Shown here piece by piece: positions 40,139 through 49,085 of a stretch of 64,000 nucleotides of DNA. Each line of letters opens with the position of its first letter. Positions within the stretch are counted from its first letter, which is position 1. Where the stretch lies: NCBI GenBank assembly GCA_937879855.1, contig CALFMO010000007.1:186001-250000 (forward strand), given 5' to 3'. The position numbers and the translations under genes were made by a program. Below the pieces are notes generated by a model that worked only from the letters and a program-made list of their open reading frames with translations, had not been told where the DNA came from and made no database searches. Source of the stretch: an uncultured Acidobacteriaceae bacterium. Its GTDB lineage: Bacteria; Acidobacteriota; Terriglobia; Terriglobales; Acidobacteriaceae.

Positions 40139-40235
40139 GTAGCGCCGCCGTCCCGGCGGCTGTAGCGGGGGCGTCCCGCCCGCGCATGCGAGGGCGAGAC
40201 GCCCTCGCGACAGCCGGCAGGATGCTGGCGCTACA
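40139..40235. repeat. Palindromic intergenic repeat, family A, full copy
   Basis: About 97 bp bounded by inverted GTAGCGCC and GGCGCTAC. Inside are successive hairpins: GCCGCCGTCCCGGCGGC, GGGCGTCCCGCCC and GAGGGCGAGACGCCCTC, then CAGCCGGCAGGATGCTGGCG. It separates the convergent MFS and AMIN genes. REP/BIME-like and non-coding. Confidence 0.75.
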
Positions 40236-40254
40236 AAGTGCGATGACGAAGGAC

Positions 40255-41685
40255 CTATCCAAAGATCGCGGACAACATTCCCTTAACTCGTCCGAAGAAG
40301 CCGCGACGCTCGGGTTTGTTCGGCTTCTCGGGCAGGGGCGCCTCGACCACAGTGTCGAGATGTATCTGGCGCGCTGGCGATTCCTCCATCGGCAACTCTT
40401 TGGCGTCCTGCACCGGCGCGGGTGATACGCTCGCGGCGCGTCTTCGGGGCGTAAAGACCAGCCCCGCGTCAAGCTGCATGTGCACCTCGTTCGACTGAGA
40501 AGCGGGCAGCGGCGCTGTTTCCGGGCCGTTCGACAGCATCGTGTTTGAAGGCGGCTCGCCCGGAGAGGAGTTCGCCACCGATGCAACCGGAGTCTCACTG
40601 CCGCCGATGCGCGCCTTAGCCGGCAACTCTGAGTCGGGAACATTCGGTGCAAAAGGAGCCTGCGCCAACATCAGCGGCGAGGGCGGTGCACATCCGCATT
40701 CCAGCGGAACATCGGCGTCGACCTTGTTGATCTGGCCGGAATGAAACATCGCCTGCTCGGTCGGCTTGACTTGGTAGATCCGGTCTCCCATCAACTCTGA
40801 AACAATCGCTGAAGAAGTATTCCCCTTAAGCGCTCGCACGCAGGTGTTGCCTTGCGGGTCGGCGCTGATAGCAAAGTGGAATTCTCCGGGCCCGGCAAAC
40901 ATGATGCGGAAATCCGGCGTCAGTACCGTGTCGGCTGACGCCATGAGGGTATAGTGCGCCTCGATCGCTCCAGTGCTCAGGCCGAGCATGAGATCGCGTT
41001 TGGTCTTTGAAGACGTCACCGAAAGCGCCGTGCCCGGACAAACGCGAAGCTCTCCCCCGCGCGACAAACGCAAGACGGCGGTTTCCGAACCGGCTGTCAC
41101 CGTCGCACCAGACCCGATGCGACTTCCCGCCCACACGAGCGCGCCCGAACCACCAGTCACCGGAACCACGGCCGGAGCCGCATCCAGCGACACACCTGGC
41201 GCAGTTGCCGGCTGCGGCGACTTCTTGCCGGCATTGACATCTTCCGGCGGCTTGAGGCGTATAAGCAACCGGCTGCCCGAACCCTCCCATGAGGAGCCAT
41301 AAGGCGCCAGCAAATCCAGCACGATGCGAGTGACTGGAGGTTTTTCCTGGTATTGATTGACCCGGATGGCAAGGATGTTTTCTTTCTGAATCGCAATTCG
41401 CTTTTGCGTTAATCCCAGTCGCGAGTTGGGCAGATCGATCACCAGCCGCGGCGGCGAGTCAAGCGTTTGGATCTCTGGGATGACGGGGCCGCCGGCCGAG
41501 ATAACTTCCACCACCGGCACGCCGTGCTCATGAATGATGCGAACACTCTTCACCAGCGGCGGCGGCCCAAAAGTCTGAGCAGAAAGTCCTATAGCCGTCA
41601 GCGCGGCCATTGTTATCCGACACGCAAATTTGAGCGCAGGTCGCGGCAAAGAATCCTCGTTGGAAGCTTGAAGGAAACATATCAC
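40255..41685 (-). CDS. Exported AMIN-domain protein with FecR-like middle part
   Basis: A 476-residue protein. The N-terminus has a signal-like stretch (MAALTAIGLSAQTFG at about 26-40). An AMIN domain follows (about 45-150: VPVVEVISAGGPVIPEIQTL, RLVIDLPNSRLGL, PPVTRIVLDLL), a fold known to localise periplasmic proteins to peptidoglycan or secretin complexes. Residues about 185-320 resemble FecR-type segments (GGELRVCPGTALSV, TPDFRIMFAGPGEFHF). The remainder is Pro/Ala/Glu-rich linker with a basic C-terminus (RRGFFGRVKGMLSAIFG). Its partner is unknown; no amidase or pilus gene is adjacent. Confidence 0.78.
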   Translation of the reverse strand: MICFLQASNEDSLPRPALKFACRITMAALTAIGLSAQTFGPPPLVKSVRIIHEHGVPVVEVISAGGPVIPEIQTLDSPPRLVIDLPNSRLGLTQKRIAIQKENILAIRVNQYQEKPPVTRIVLDLLAPYGSSWEGSGSRLLIRLKPPEDVNAGKKSPQPATAPGVSLDAAPAVVPVTGGSGALVWAGSRIGSGATVTAGSETAVLRLSRGGELRVCPGTALSVTSSKTKRDLMLGLSTGAIEAHYTLMASADTVLTPDFRIMFAGPGEFHFAISADPQGNTCVRALKGNTSSAIVSELMGDRIYQVKPTEQAMFHSGQINKVDADVPLECGCAPPSPLMLAQAPFAPNVPDSELPAKARIGGSETPVASVANSSPGEPPSNTMLSNGPETAPLPASQSNEVHMQLDAGLVFTPRRRAASVSPAPVQDAKELPMEESPARQIHLDTVVEAPLPEKPNKPERRGFFGRVKGMLSAIFG

Positions 41686-41713
41686 TAGGGATGGATTGAG
41701 AGAAGCGGTTAGA

Positions 41714-41800
41714 GTAGCGCCGCCGTCCCGGCGGCTGTCCGGCGGGCGTCCCGCCCGCCGCGCCGAGGGCGAAAGCCATTGTGCAGGATGCCGGCGCCAC
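41714..41800. repeat. Palindromic intergenic repeat, family A, third copy
   Basis: Starts with the same GTAGCGCCGCCGTCCCGGCG as the copy at 40139 and ends GGATGCCGGCGCCAC, with a diverged middle (GGGCGTCCCGCCC hairpin kept). It lies between the PilZ and AMIN genes, only 1.5 kb from the full copy. Confidence 0.7.
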
Positions 41801-41825
41801 GTGGTCTGACGTCTAAGGCTGGTTG

Positions 41826-42146
41826 TTAGGTTTCCGGCAGAAACTCGTACTCTTCAATGACCGCAGCCACCGCCAGCTTGCCGTCTTCGCTTCCATTCTC
41901 CACGCGCACTACGCGGCCTTTGCATTGCACACGAATGCTTTCAGTGAGCGTAATCTCGGGCGGCAGAGTCAGCGTAAATCCAATCGGCGATCCCTGGGTA
42001 ACGGTGGACTCCAGGTAGAAACAGATGCCGCGCGCACTGACGTCACGAATCTGGGCAGGAAGGGTCGCGTTGTCGTGGTCGACCGTGACCGGTACACGGA
42101 GGGGAAAGCGCCGGGCCCCCCGCTTCTCCTGCTGTGACTCAGGCAT
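41826..42146 (-). CDS. PilZ-domain protein
   Basis: A 106-residue single-domain PilZ protein, likely a c-di-GMP receptor. The two binding motifs are present: RRFPLR near the N-terminus (RxxxR) and DVSARGICF (D/NxSxxG). The start is ATG 42146 with GGAGG five bases upstream; a longer frame is less likely. It is in the same direction as, but separated by a repeat from, the AMIN gene. Confidence 0.85.
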   Translation of the reverse strand: MPESQQEKRGARRFPLRVPVTVDHDNATLPAQIRDVSARGICFYLESTVTQGSPIGFTLTLPPEITLTESIRVQCKGRVVRVENGSEDGKLAVAAVIEEYEFLPET

Positions 42147-42270
42147 GCAGCCTCCATATAACGCTAACAAACATTGCGGATGATTAAGAGCATGCCCCGT
42201 GAGAACCCCAGGGTCAATGCCACCGTTGGGGGAGTAGGTGGCTCTTTTAGGCGAGAAGGCAACACGATTT

Positions 42271-42344
42271 TAGATTGAAGATTTCAGATTTCAGATTGAA
42301 ACCACGCCGGTCGCGGACAATCTGCAATCTGCAATCTGAAATCC
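42271..42344. repeat. Heptamer repeat arms forming an inverted repeat
   Basis: The left arm is four 7-base units (GATTGAA, GATTTCA, GATTTCA, GATTGAA; 42273-42300). The right arm holds three tandem CAATCTG units (42318-42338) followed by AAATC. GATTTCAGATTG (42287-42298) is the exact inverse of CAATCTGAAATC (42332-42343). The pair can fold as a long hairpin just upstream of trpG. Confidence 0.8.
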
Positions 42345-42377
42345 TTCTCCGGTGTAGACTGATCGAGGAGCCGTCGC

Positions 42378-42953
42378 TTGATTTTCGTACTCGACAACTA
42401 CGATTCGTTTACCTACAACCTGGTCCAATACCTTGGGGAATTGGGCGCCGAAGTTGAGGTTCGCCGCAATGACCAGGTTACCGTAGATGAAATCGACAGC
42501 ATGCGGCCCGAGCGCATCGTCATTTCCCCGGGTCCTTGCACGCCGCATGAGGCGGGCATCAGCATTGATCTGATCCGCCACTTTGCGGGAAAAGTCCCAG
42601 TGCTCGGAGTCTGCCTCGGACACCAGGCGATCGGCGAAGCCTTCGGCGGCAACGTCGTTCGTGCCCCTCATATCATGCACGGCAAGACCAGCGCGGTCAT
42701 GCACGATAACAAGACCGTCTTTCAAGGCCTGCCCATGCCGATGACGGCCACCCGCTATCATTCGCTCATCGTGGAAGAAAAAGATCTGCCCGAGGAATTG
42801 GAAGTCAGCGCCTGGACCACCGAAAAAGACGGCACGCGCACCATCATGGGCCTGCGCCACCGCCGCCACCACATTGAAGGCGTGCAGTTCCATCCGGAAA
42901 GCGTGTTGACGGACGCCGGGAAAAAGCTGGTGGAGAACTTCTTACATCAGTGA
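42378..42953 (+). CDS. trpG: Anthranilate synthase glutamine amidotransferase subunit
   Basis: Class I amidotransferase that supplies ammonia to TrpE (or PabB). The 191 residues include the nucleophile Cys79 in GVCLGHQ, the oxyanion region SPGPCTPHEAG, and the His-Glu pair in GVQFHPES near the C-terminus. The start is TTG 42378 with GAGGAG eight bases upstream. It faces trpE tail to tail, which is unusual since these genes are normally in one operon. It may also serve 4-amino-4-deoxychorismate synthesis. Confidence 0.92.
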   Translation: MIFVLDNYDSFTYNLVQYLGELGAEVEVRRNDQVTVDEIDSMRPERIVISPGPCTPHEAGISIDLIRHFAGKVPVLGVCLGHQAIGEAFGGNVVRAPHIMHGKTSAVMHDNKTVFQGLPMPMTATRYHSLIVEEKDLPEELEVSAWTTEKDGTRTIMGLRHRRHHIEGVQFHPESVLTDAGKKLVENFLHQ

Positions 42954-42960
42954 TCAGTGG

Positions 42961-42998
42961 AACAGTGGCCAGTGATCGCTGGATCACTGCCCACTGTT
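42961..42998. terminator. Shared hairpin between convergent trpG and trpE
   Basis: AACAGTGG-C-CAGTGATC, loop GCTG, GATCACTG-C-CCACTGTT: sixteen base pairs with one C-C mismatch. It starts 7 bases after the trpG stop and overlaps the last codons and stop of trpE (42984). There is no long T-run, so termination or 3'-end protection for both mRNAs is inferred from the strong stem. Confidence 0.6.
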
Positions 42999-44468
42999 TC
43001 TAGCCTTCTCCACCGCCCTCAAAACCGCCTGCGCCTTGTTCATCGATTCCTGAAATTCGCTGGCCGGATCGGAATCAGCGACGATCCCCGCACCCGCCTG
43101 CAGATATGCTTTCTTGCCCTGCATCAGCAGCGTGCGAATGCCGATGCACGAATCCAGGTTCCCGGCAAAATCAGCATAAAGGACTGACCCACCGTAGACC
43201 CCGCGACGCGTAGGTTCGAGTTCCTCGATGATCTGCATGGCCCGCACCTTCGGTGCGCCGCTCAGCGTGCCCGCGGGAAAACACGCCGCAAAGGCATCAA
43301 GAGCGTCGAGATCTTTGCGCAGTGTCCCCTCCAGCGCCGAGACCAGGTGCATTACGTGCGAATAGCGCTCTACGTACATCAAGTCCTTCACCTTGACCGA
43401 GCCGTATTCGCTCACCCGTCCCAGATCGTTGCGGCCAAGGTCGACCAGCATCACGTGTTCGGCGCGTTCTTTTTCGTCGGTGCGCATCTGCTGTTCCAGT
43501 CGCAGGTCTTCGCTTTCATCGCGTCCGCGAGGATGCGTGCCCGCGATGGGCCTGTATTCCAGCCGGCGTCCCGTCACTCGCACGAGCATCTCCGGAGAAG
43601 AACCAAGAATGTGCGTGTCGCCCATCTGCAAAAAATAAAGATAGGGCGAGGGATTTACCTGCCGCAGCGAGCGGTACAGGTCAAAGGGCGCAACCTCGGG
43701 AGTGAAGTCGAGCCGCTGCGAAAGCACGACCTGGAAAATGTCGCCGGCGGCAATGTATTCCTTGCAGCGTTCAACATTTCGCAAGAACGTTTCGCGCCGG
43801 GTACCGGCGTGAACTTTGAGCTTCCCCCCCTTCGCCTTGGCCGATTTGTTCCAGAGCGCCGGGCTGAGGCCGGCCGCCAGTTTCGCCTCCAAGGCGGTGA
43901 TGTCGCGAAGCGCGCGATCATAAGCGCGCCGTGGACTTTCGCTCCGAACGTCGGCCGTGGCGACGATGTGAATCTGATGCCGCAGGTGATCAAACGCCAG
44001 CAGCCGGTCGAAGAACATCAGTTCGGCGTGGGGCAGCTTCAAATCATCCTTTGCATGCTCGCCAATCTTTTCCAACTGCCGAACTACGTCGTAGGCAAAA
44101 TATCCAACGGCTCCCGCGGTAAACGGAGGCAGTCCGGCAACGCTCGCCGGGCGATGCTCCCGCAGCAAATGCTTCACCACTTGAAAAATATTTTCTTCGA
44201 CGACTTCCCGCCGGCGGCCGCGCTCGATCTCGACCGCGCCTTGCCGCGCCCGAACTCTCATATACGGTCGCGCGCCCAGAAACGTGTAGCGCCCGATTTG
44301 CTCGCCGCGCTCCACCGATTCCAGCAGGAAAGCATGAGGCTCGTTCTCAGCGATCGCGAGAAATGCCGAAACCGGCGTGAGCAAATCGGCGCTCACCGAT
44401 TTCACTACTGGGACTAGCGTGGCCTCTCGGGCCAGCCGCGAAAATTCTTTGAAATCCGGTTGCAGCAT
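42984..44468 (-). CDS. trpE: Anthranilate synthase component I
   Basis: Converts chorismate and ammonia to anthranilate, first step to tryptophan. The 494-residue protein has the N-terminal tryptophan-binding part (FLLESVERGEQIGRYTFLGA) and the C-terminal chorismate-binding fold: FQVVLSQRLDF, SPEMLVRV, RPIAGTHPRGRDESED, then ERAEHVMLVDLGRNDLGRV and GTLSGAPKVRAMQIIEEL. A perfect TATAAT on the minus strand (44546-44541) lies 73 bp upstream, but no good -35 was found. I searched for a Trp-rich leader and found none. The rest of the trp pathway is not in the window. Confidence 0.95.
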   Translation of the reverse strand: MLQPDFKEFSRLAREATLVPVVKSVSADLLTPVSAFLAIAENEPHAFLLESVERGEQIGRYTFLGARPYMRVRARQGAVEIERGRRREVVEENIFQVVKHLLREHRPASVAGLPPFTAGAVGYFAYDVVRQLEKIGEHAKDDLKLPHAELMFFDRLLAFDHLRHQIHIVATADVRSESPRRAYDRALRDITALEAKLAAGLSPALWNKSAKAKGGKLKVHAGTRRETFLRNVERCKEYIAAGDIFQVVLSQRLDFTPEVAPFDLYRSLRQVNPSPYLYFLQMGDTHILGSSPEMLVRVTGRRLEYRPIAGTHPRGRDESEDLRLEQQMRTDEKERAEHVMLVDLGRNDLGRVSEYGSVKVKDLMYVERYSHVMHLVSALEGTLRKDLDALDAFAACFPAGTLSGAPKVRAMQIIEELEPTRRGVYGGSVLYADFAGNLDSCIGIRTLLMQGKKAYLQAGAGIVADSDPASEFQESMNKAQAVLRAVEKARNSGQ

Positions 44469-44680
44469 CGTCTTGAATCCGCCCCGGGCGAGCGCTAAGG
44501 CTTCGCAAAGTGCTCAACGCCCCGGAACTGTGGGTTTTTTATTATAGGGGACGCACCCCCGCGAAACTTTGGTCACTTGTTGAGTTTTGAACAATCGTTA
44601 GAATCCTGATAATCCCGACTAATATGAACATTTTGGCGGTTGTGCGTTCGGAGATTACTTACTAAGCATCGCCGGACTTT

Positions 44681-45502
44681 ATGCGAATTAAGTTTTGGGG
44701 CGTCCGCGGCTCCACGCCCACTCCACAGGCCGAGAACCTGCGCTATGGAGGTAACACCTCCTGCGTCGAAGTGCGCCTGGACGAGCAAATCTATATTTTC
44801 GACTGCGGCACCGGTTTCCGTGTGCTGGGCCACGAACTGCAGCGCGAGTTTGGCGACCGGCGCTTCGCCGCGCATGTGTTCGTTTCGCATTTCCATTGGG
44901 ACCACATCCAGGGCATGCCCTTTTTTCGGCCGCTGTACGACAGTCCCAACAGCCAGTTCATCTTCCACTCTTCCCGCCGCGAGCGAAGGCTGGAGCAGGT
45001 TTTTGCCGAACAAATGGCTTCGCCCTATTTTCCCGTCAACCTCGATCAGATGAAAGCCAAGCGCGATTTCTACGATATCGAAAATGGATGCCTGCCCATG
45101 GGGGATGGCATCCAGATCAAAACCGCATGGCTCAACCATCCCCAGGGCTGCATGGGATTTCGTCTCGAAACCCAAGATGGTGTGCTGGTCTACGCCACCG
45201 ATAACGAACCCGGAGACGCCAACTTCGACAAAGCGGTACGCAAGCTGGCCGAGGGCGCCGACATTCTCATCTACGACGCGCAATATCTTCCCGAAGAGTA
45301 CGCCGCACGCCGCCGCGGCTGGGGACACAGTCACTGGCGCGAGGCCGTCAACGTAGTCATGCAAAGCGGCGCCCAAGAACTGATCCTCTATCACCACGAC
45401 CCCGACCACACCGACGCCATCGTCGACAAAGTCGTCGCCGACGCGCGCAACTACTATCCCAAAGTCCGCGCCGCCTGCGAGGGCATGGAAATAGTGCTGT
45501 AG
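44681..45502 (+). CDS. MBL-fold metallo-hydrolase
   Basis: A 273-residue beta-lactamase-fold hydrolase. The metal motif is complete: His70, His72, Asp74, His75 in SHFHWDHIQG, with later His in ILYHHDPDHTD. The N-terminus MRIKFWGVRGSTPTPQAENL is typical of a PhnP/RNase Z-related group often annotated as cyclic-phosphodiesterase-like. The substrate is unknown. Its stop codon abuts that of the convergent MFS gene with no base between. Confidence 0.85.
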   Translation: MRIKFWGVRGSTPTPQAENLRYGGNTSCVEVRLDEQIYIFDCGTGFRVLGHELQREFGDRRFAAHVFVSHFHWDHIQGMPFFRPLYDSPNSQFIFHSSRRERRLEQVFAEQMASPYFPVNLDQMKAKRDFYDIENGCLPMGDGIQIKTAWLNHPQGCMGFRLETQDGVLVYATDNEPGDANFDKAVRKLAEGADILIYDAQYLPEEYAARRRGWGHSHWREAVNVVMQSGAQELILYHHDPDHTDAIVDKVVADARNYYPKVRAACEGMEIVL

Positions 45503-47083
45503 TTAGTGCGCCGCACCCACCCGTCCCCTCATCCCCACGGCTTTCTTCAACGCAAAGACAATCGGCACGCAACCGAAACACACCAACGCCAGGTAGCGGA
45601 AATCATCGACGTAGGACCACAGCCGCGCCTGTCCGTTCAGAGCCTGGTTGAGCAGTCCATACGACTGTCGTACCGCAGTAGTCGGGGAAGCTCCCTGCGC
45701 GCTCAAGTATTGTTGCAACCCTCCAAGCGCTCCCTGAACTTCCGGCCGTCCCGGGGCGAGTGAAGCTGCCAGTTCATTGCGGTGCAGTTGTTCATGCCGC
45801 GCCACGATCGTATTCACCACCGAGATTCCAATGCTGCCTCCGATGTTGCGCAATAGGTTATAGAGGCCGCTGGCGTTGCCAATCTCCTCGTTCTTCAGAA
45901 ACGCCATGGTAGTTGTCGATAGCGGGACAAAAACGCATCCTGAACCGAAGCCGCTGATCAGAATGGCCCACAGGAATGTCCACTGCCCGATCGAAAGATT
46001 GAGTTGGCCGAACCACAAACTGGCGACCCCAAACAAGGTGAATCCGAATGCAATCAGGTAGCGGTTATCGATCTTCGTCGTCAGGTAGCCGATCATCGGC
46101 ATAGCGACAATCGCTCCAATGCCGCGGGGACTCACCGCCCACCCCGCTTGCAACGCCGTGTAGCCCATGAGTTCCTGATAGAAGAGCGGCAACAGGGTGA
46201 CCAGCGCATAAATCCCTGCACCGAACAGACCAATGAGTACGCATCCAATGGCGAAGTTGCGATGCCGGAAGACGCGCAGGTTCACCAGCGGCTGCTTGCT
46301 GCGAAATTCTCGGATCAGAAACGCCACAAAACTCGTGAGCAGAATTGCCGCCGCCCAACGAATCCAGGTCGCACCAAACCAGTCGTCCTCCTGTCCCTTG
46401 TCGAGAATGATTTGCAGACAGCCGAGCCAAAGCGCCAGAAGCCCCAGCCCAATCCCATCAAACTTGCCCGGATGCGCTTCCTTGATATACGGCGGATCCT
46501 CGACGTAGCGCGAGATCATTAGCACCGCGAAGACGCCGACTGGAATGTTGATGTAGAACGCCCATCGCCACGAGTAAGTATCGGTAAGCCAACCCCCCAG
46601 CGTCGGCCCTAATACCGGAGCGACTACCACTCCCAGCCCGAACGCCGCCATGGCCAGCCCGCGCTTCTGGGGCGGAAAAGTCTCCAGCAGAATCGACTGC
46701 GACAGCGGCTGCAGCGCACCTCCGCCCGCTCCTTGCACCGCGCGCGCAATCAGAATCCACGCCAGACTTGTAGCCGCTCCGCACGCGAACGACGAAATCG
46801 TAAAGATCGCGATGCAGGCAATCAGGAACCTTTTCCGCCCGAAGCGCAAGGCAAACCACGAACTGGCAGGCAGGATAATCGCATTCGCCACGAGGTAGCT
46901 CGTCAGCACCCAGGTGGCTTCGTCGTTGGTCGCCGACAAACTGCCGGCAATATAGGGCAGAGCGACGGCCGCGATGGAAGTGTCCAACACCTCCATAAAC
47001 GTCGCCAGCATCACCGCGACCGCAACCAGCCAGGGATTGCCCCCGCCCGAAGCGGAACCACTGCGTGGCTGTTGCGGAGTCAT
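45503..47083 (-). CDS. DHA2-family multidrug efflux transporter (EmrB/QacA type)
   Basis: A 526-residue, 14-helix MFS exporter. Motif A is present as WFALRFGRKRFLIA, motif C as GLGVVVAPVLGPTLGGWLTD, and the opening VAVMLATFMEVLDTSIAAVA is typical of EmrB. EmrB usually works with an EmrA membrane-fusion protein and an outer-membrane channel; neither is adjacent, so it may act alone or with distant partners. It is convergent with the MBL gene, stop against stop. Confidence 0.9.
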   Translation of the reverse strand: MTPQQPRSGSASGGGNPWLVAVAVMLATFMEVLDTSIAAVALPYIAGSLSATNDEATWVLTSYLVANAIILPASSWFALRFGRKRFLIACIAIFTISSFACGAATSLAWILIARAVQGAGGGALQPLSQSILLETFPPQKRGLAMAAFGLGVVVAPVLGPTLGGWLTDTYSWRWAFYINIPVGVFAVLMISRYVEDPPYIKEAHPGKFDGIGLGLLALWLGCLQIILDKGQEDDWFGATWIRWAAAILLTSFVAFLIREFRSKQPLVNLRVFRHRNFAIGCVLIGLFGAGIYALVTLLPLFYQELMGYTALQAGWAVSPRGIGAIVAMPMIGYLTTKIDNRYLIAFGFTLFGVASLWFGQLNLSIGQWTFLWAILISGFGSGCVFVPLSTTTMAFLKNEEIGNASGLYNLLRNIGGSIGISVVNTIVARHEQLHRNELAASLAPGRPEVQGALGGLQQYLSAQGASPTTAVRQSYGLLNQALNGQARLWSYVDDFRYLALVCFGCVPIVFALKKAVGMRGRVGAAH

Positions 47084-47314
47084 TTCTCTCTACCCAAGCC
47101 TCTGTCCCGAAAGCATGTAAAGATGCCACGAGAGCAACTGCGGTTTCAATGTTGTTTGGATTGCCGAGTTCCGGTTGGATTGGCTTGGGGCAGGTGGCGT
47201 CGGCCAGTCAGACTTTATGATCGTTCGAAGCCCCCAGGAGCCTGAGTTACCCCCGTAATCCGTACGTGCGTTTTTTCGCCCACTTCGGGAATATCCTGCT
47301 GCTAGCATGCCCGC

Positions 47315-49066
47315 ATGACCAACGGGCATAAGAGGGTGTCGGCATTCAGGATTTCGTCGTTTCTTGTGGTTGTGGCGCTTGTCGGGATCGTCGCCGTTGT
47401 TTTCTCTGGGAACCGCGCGCGCGGATCCGCATTGGCATTGCCGAAGGTCACTTCGGTGGCGCAGATCACGCATGATGGGGTCAGCAAGACCAATTTATTG
47501 GCGGACGATTCCAACCTTTACGTGACGGAGTGGCCGGCTGCTCGTCACGTGATTGCCAAAGTATCGCTGCAACGCTCCGATCGATCACTGGTCTCCAGCC
47601 CGTTCTCGAACCTTCAGGCGCTCGACCTATCGCCCGATCACACCAAACTGCTCGTCGCGCCCATGCAGGGGTCGGGCGATTATGAATTCTGGACCTTGCC
47701 GGTCAATCGCGGAATTCCAGCGCGAGTTGGCAGCCTGACCGGCCGCGATGCCACGTGGTCCTCCGACGGCCAGCACCTTGCGTTCTCCAAAGGCTCGGTC
47801 CTCTACTTGGCGAACGCGGCCGGCGCCCAAGTGCGGGAACTGTTCACCGCAGACGGCTCTGTATTTGCGCCCCGCTTTTCCCCAGATGGCCGACGAATCC
47901 GTTTCAGCGTGGGCGACGCGGCCCAGAACAAAACCTCCCTCTGGGAAATTGGCCAGGACGGATCAAACCCACATGCTCTGCTGGCGAATTGGCAGTACGG
48001 TTCAGCCGCATGCTGTGGGAGTTGGACGCCCGACGGGCGCTACTACATCTTCCAGGCCACTCAAAGTTCTCCGATCACGATCTCGACGCTGTGGGCTTCA
48101 CCGGACTTGGGACGGGTTGCTGACGCCGGCACTCCGGCGGTGGCTCCCTTGACGAGCGGTCCGATCTCATTCGGCAATGTTTCGCCTGCCGGAGATAACA
48201 AAAGCATCTGGGCGATCGGAGTACAGCCTGCAGCGGAAGCGGTGAAGTACGATTCTGGCACCAAGAAATTCGTTCCGTTGCTTGCTGGAGTCTCAGCGAC
48301 CGACTTGGACTTCTCGGCGGATGGCAAGTGGGTTACCTACGTCGCCATTCCCGAGGGTACGTTATGGCGATGCCGCGCCAACGGCGCCGACCGTCTCCAA
48401 CTGACGTCGGCACCCGAACGCTCAGCTTTGCCTCACTGGTCGCCCGAGGGAAAAAGTATCGCTTATGTCAGCGTGCGTCCGGGACAGCCATGGAAGATCT
48501 CCATCATTCCTGCAAATGGCGGTGCTTCTCAAGACCTTCTTCCGGAAACCCGAAGCCAGATCGACGCCAATTGGTCGCATGACGGAAATCGCATCATGTT
48601 TGGATACGTACACGGAGTCGAAGGACTTGATATTCGGATTGTCGACGCGAGCACCCACAAGACCGAGACCGTTCCGGGGTCTGAAGGGTTATTCAGTCCT
48701 CGCTGGTCACCCGATGGACGGTACATCGCCGCTCTTTCACTCGATTTCACGACCGTAAAGCTGTTCGACTTTACCAGTCGCAAATGGTCAACTTGGCTCA
48801 CCGAACCTGCCGGCGCGGTGAGCTATCCGGTTTGGTCCGCCGACAGCAAGTATCTTTACTTCGATGATCTGGTCACCGACGAAGAGTCGATTCGACGCGT
48901 GAAGGTTGGCGAGACCGAGGCCCAGCCGGTCTTCACTTTGCAGGGAATTGAACGCTACCCCGGACCGTTCGGACTCTGGACCAGCCGCGCCACTGACGGC
49001 TCTTGGATGTTTGTGCGCGATCGCAGTACGCAAGAAGTTTACCGATTAACTTTAGACTTGCCGTAA
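47315..49066 (+). CDS. Membrane-anchored WD40-like (TolB/PD40) beta-propeller protein
   Basis: A 583-residue protein with an N-terminal membrane segment (ISSFLVVVALVGIVAVVFSG, about 13-32) and a periplasmic propeller of PD40 repeats: TWSSDGQHLAFS, RFSPDGRRIRFS, SWTPDGRYYIFQ, HWSPEGKSIAYVS, NWSHDGNRIMFG, RWSPDGRYIAALS and VWSADSKYLYFD. Acidobacteria have many related proteins in which the propeller follows a winged-helix or kinase domain. Here the cytoplasmic domain is absent, so it may be a scaffold or a sensor with a partner. It is followed after 19 bp by a TonB C-terminal protein, likely one operon. Confidence 0.82.
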   Translation: MTNGHKRVSAFRISSFLVVVALVGIVAVVFSGNRARGSALALPKVTSVAQITHDGVSKTNLLADDSNLYVTEWPAARHVIAKVSLQRSDRSLVSSPFSNLQALDLSPDHTKLLVAPMQGSGDYEFWTLPVNRGIPARVGSLTGRDATWSSDGQHLAFSKGSVLYLANAAGAQVRELFTADGSVFAPRFSPDGRRIRFSVGDAAQNKTSLWEIGQDGSNPHALLANWQYGSAACCGSWTPDGRYYIFQATQSSPITISTLWASPDLGRVADAGTPAVAPLTSGPISFGNVSPAGDNKSIWAIGVQPAAEAVKYDSGTKKFVPLLAGVSATDLDFSADGKWVTYVAIPEGTLWRCRANGADRLQLTSAPERSALPHWSPEGKSIAYVSVRPGQPWKISIIPANGGASQDLLPETRSQIDANWSHDGNRIMFGYVHGVEGLDIRIVDASTHKTETVPGSEGLFSPRWSPDGRYIAALSLDFTTVKLFDFTSRKWSTWLTEPAGAVSYPVWSADSKYLYFDDLVTDEESIRRVKVGETEAQPVFTLQGIERYPGPFGLWTSRATDGSWMFVRDRSTQEVYRLTLDLP

Positions 49067-49085
49067 TCCTGATTGCGAGGACTCA

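Noticed and set aside
42271..42344. CRISPR-like short repeats
   Set aside because: Units are 7 bases and directly adjacent with no spacers; no cas gene is present.
44469..44680. Trp leader peptide upstream of trpE
   Set aside because: No short frame with Trp codons and no terminator on the minus strand between the TATAAT and the gene.
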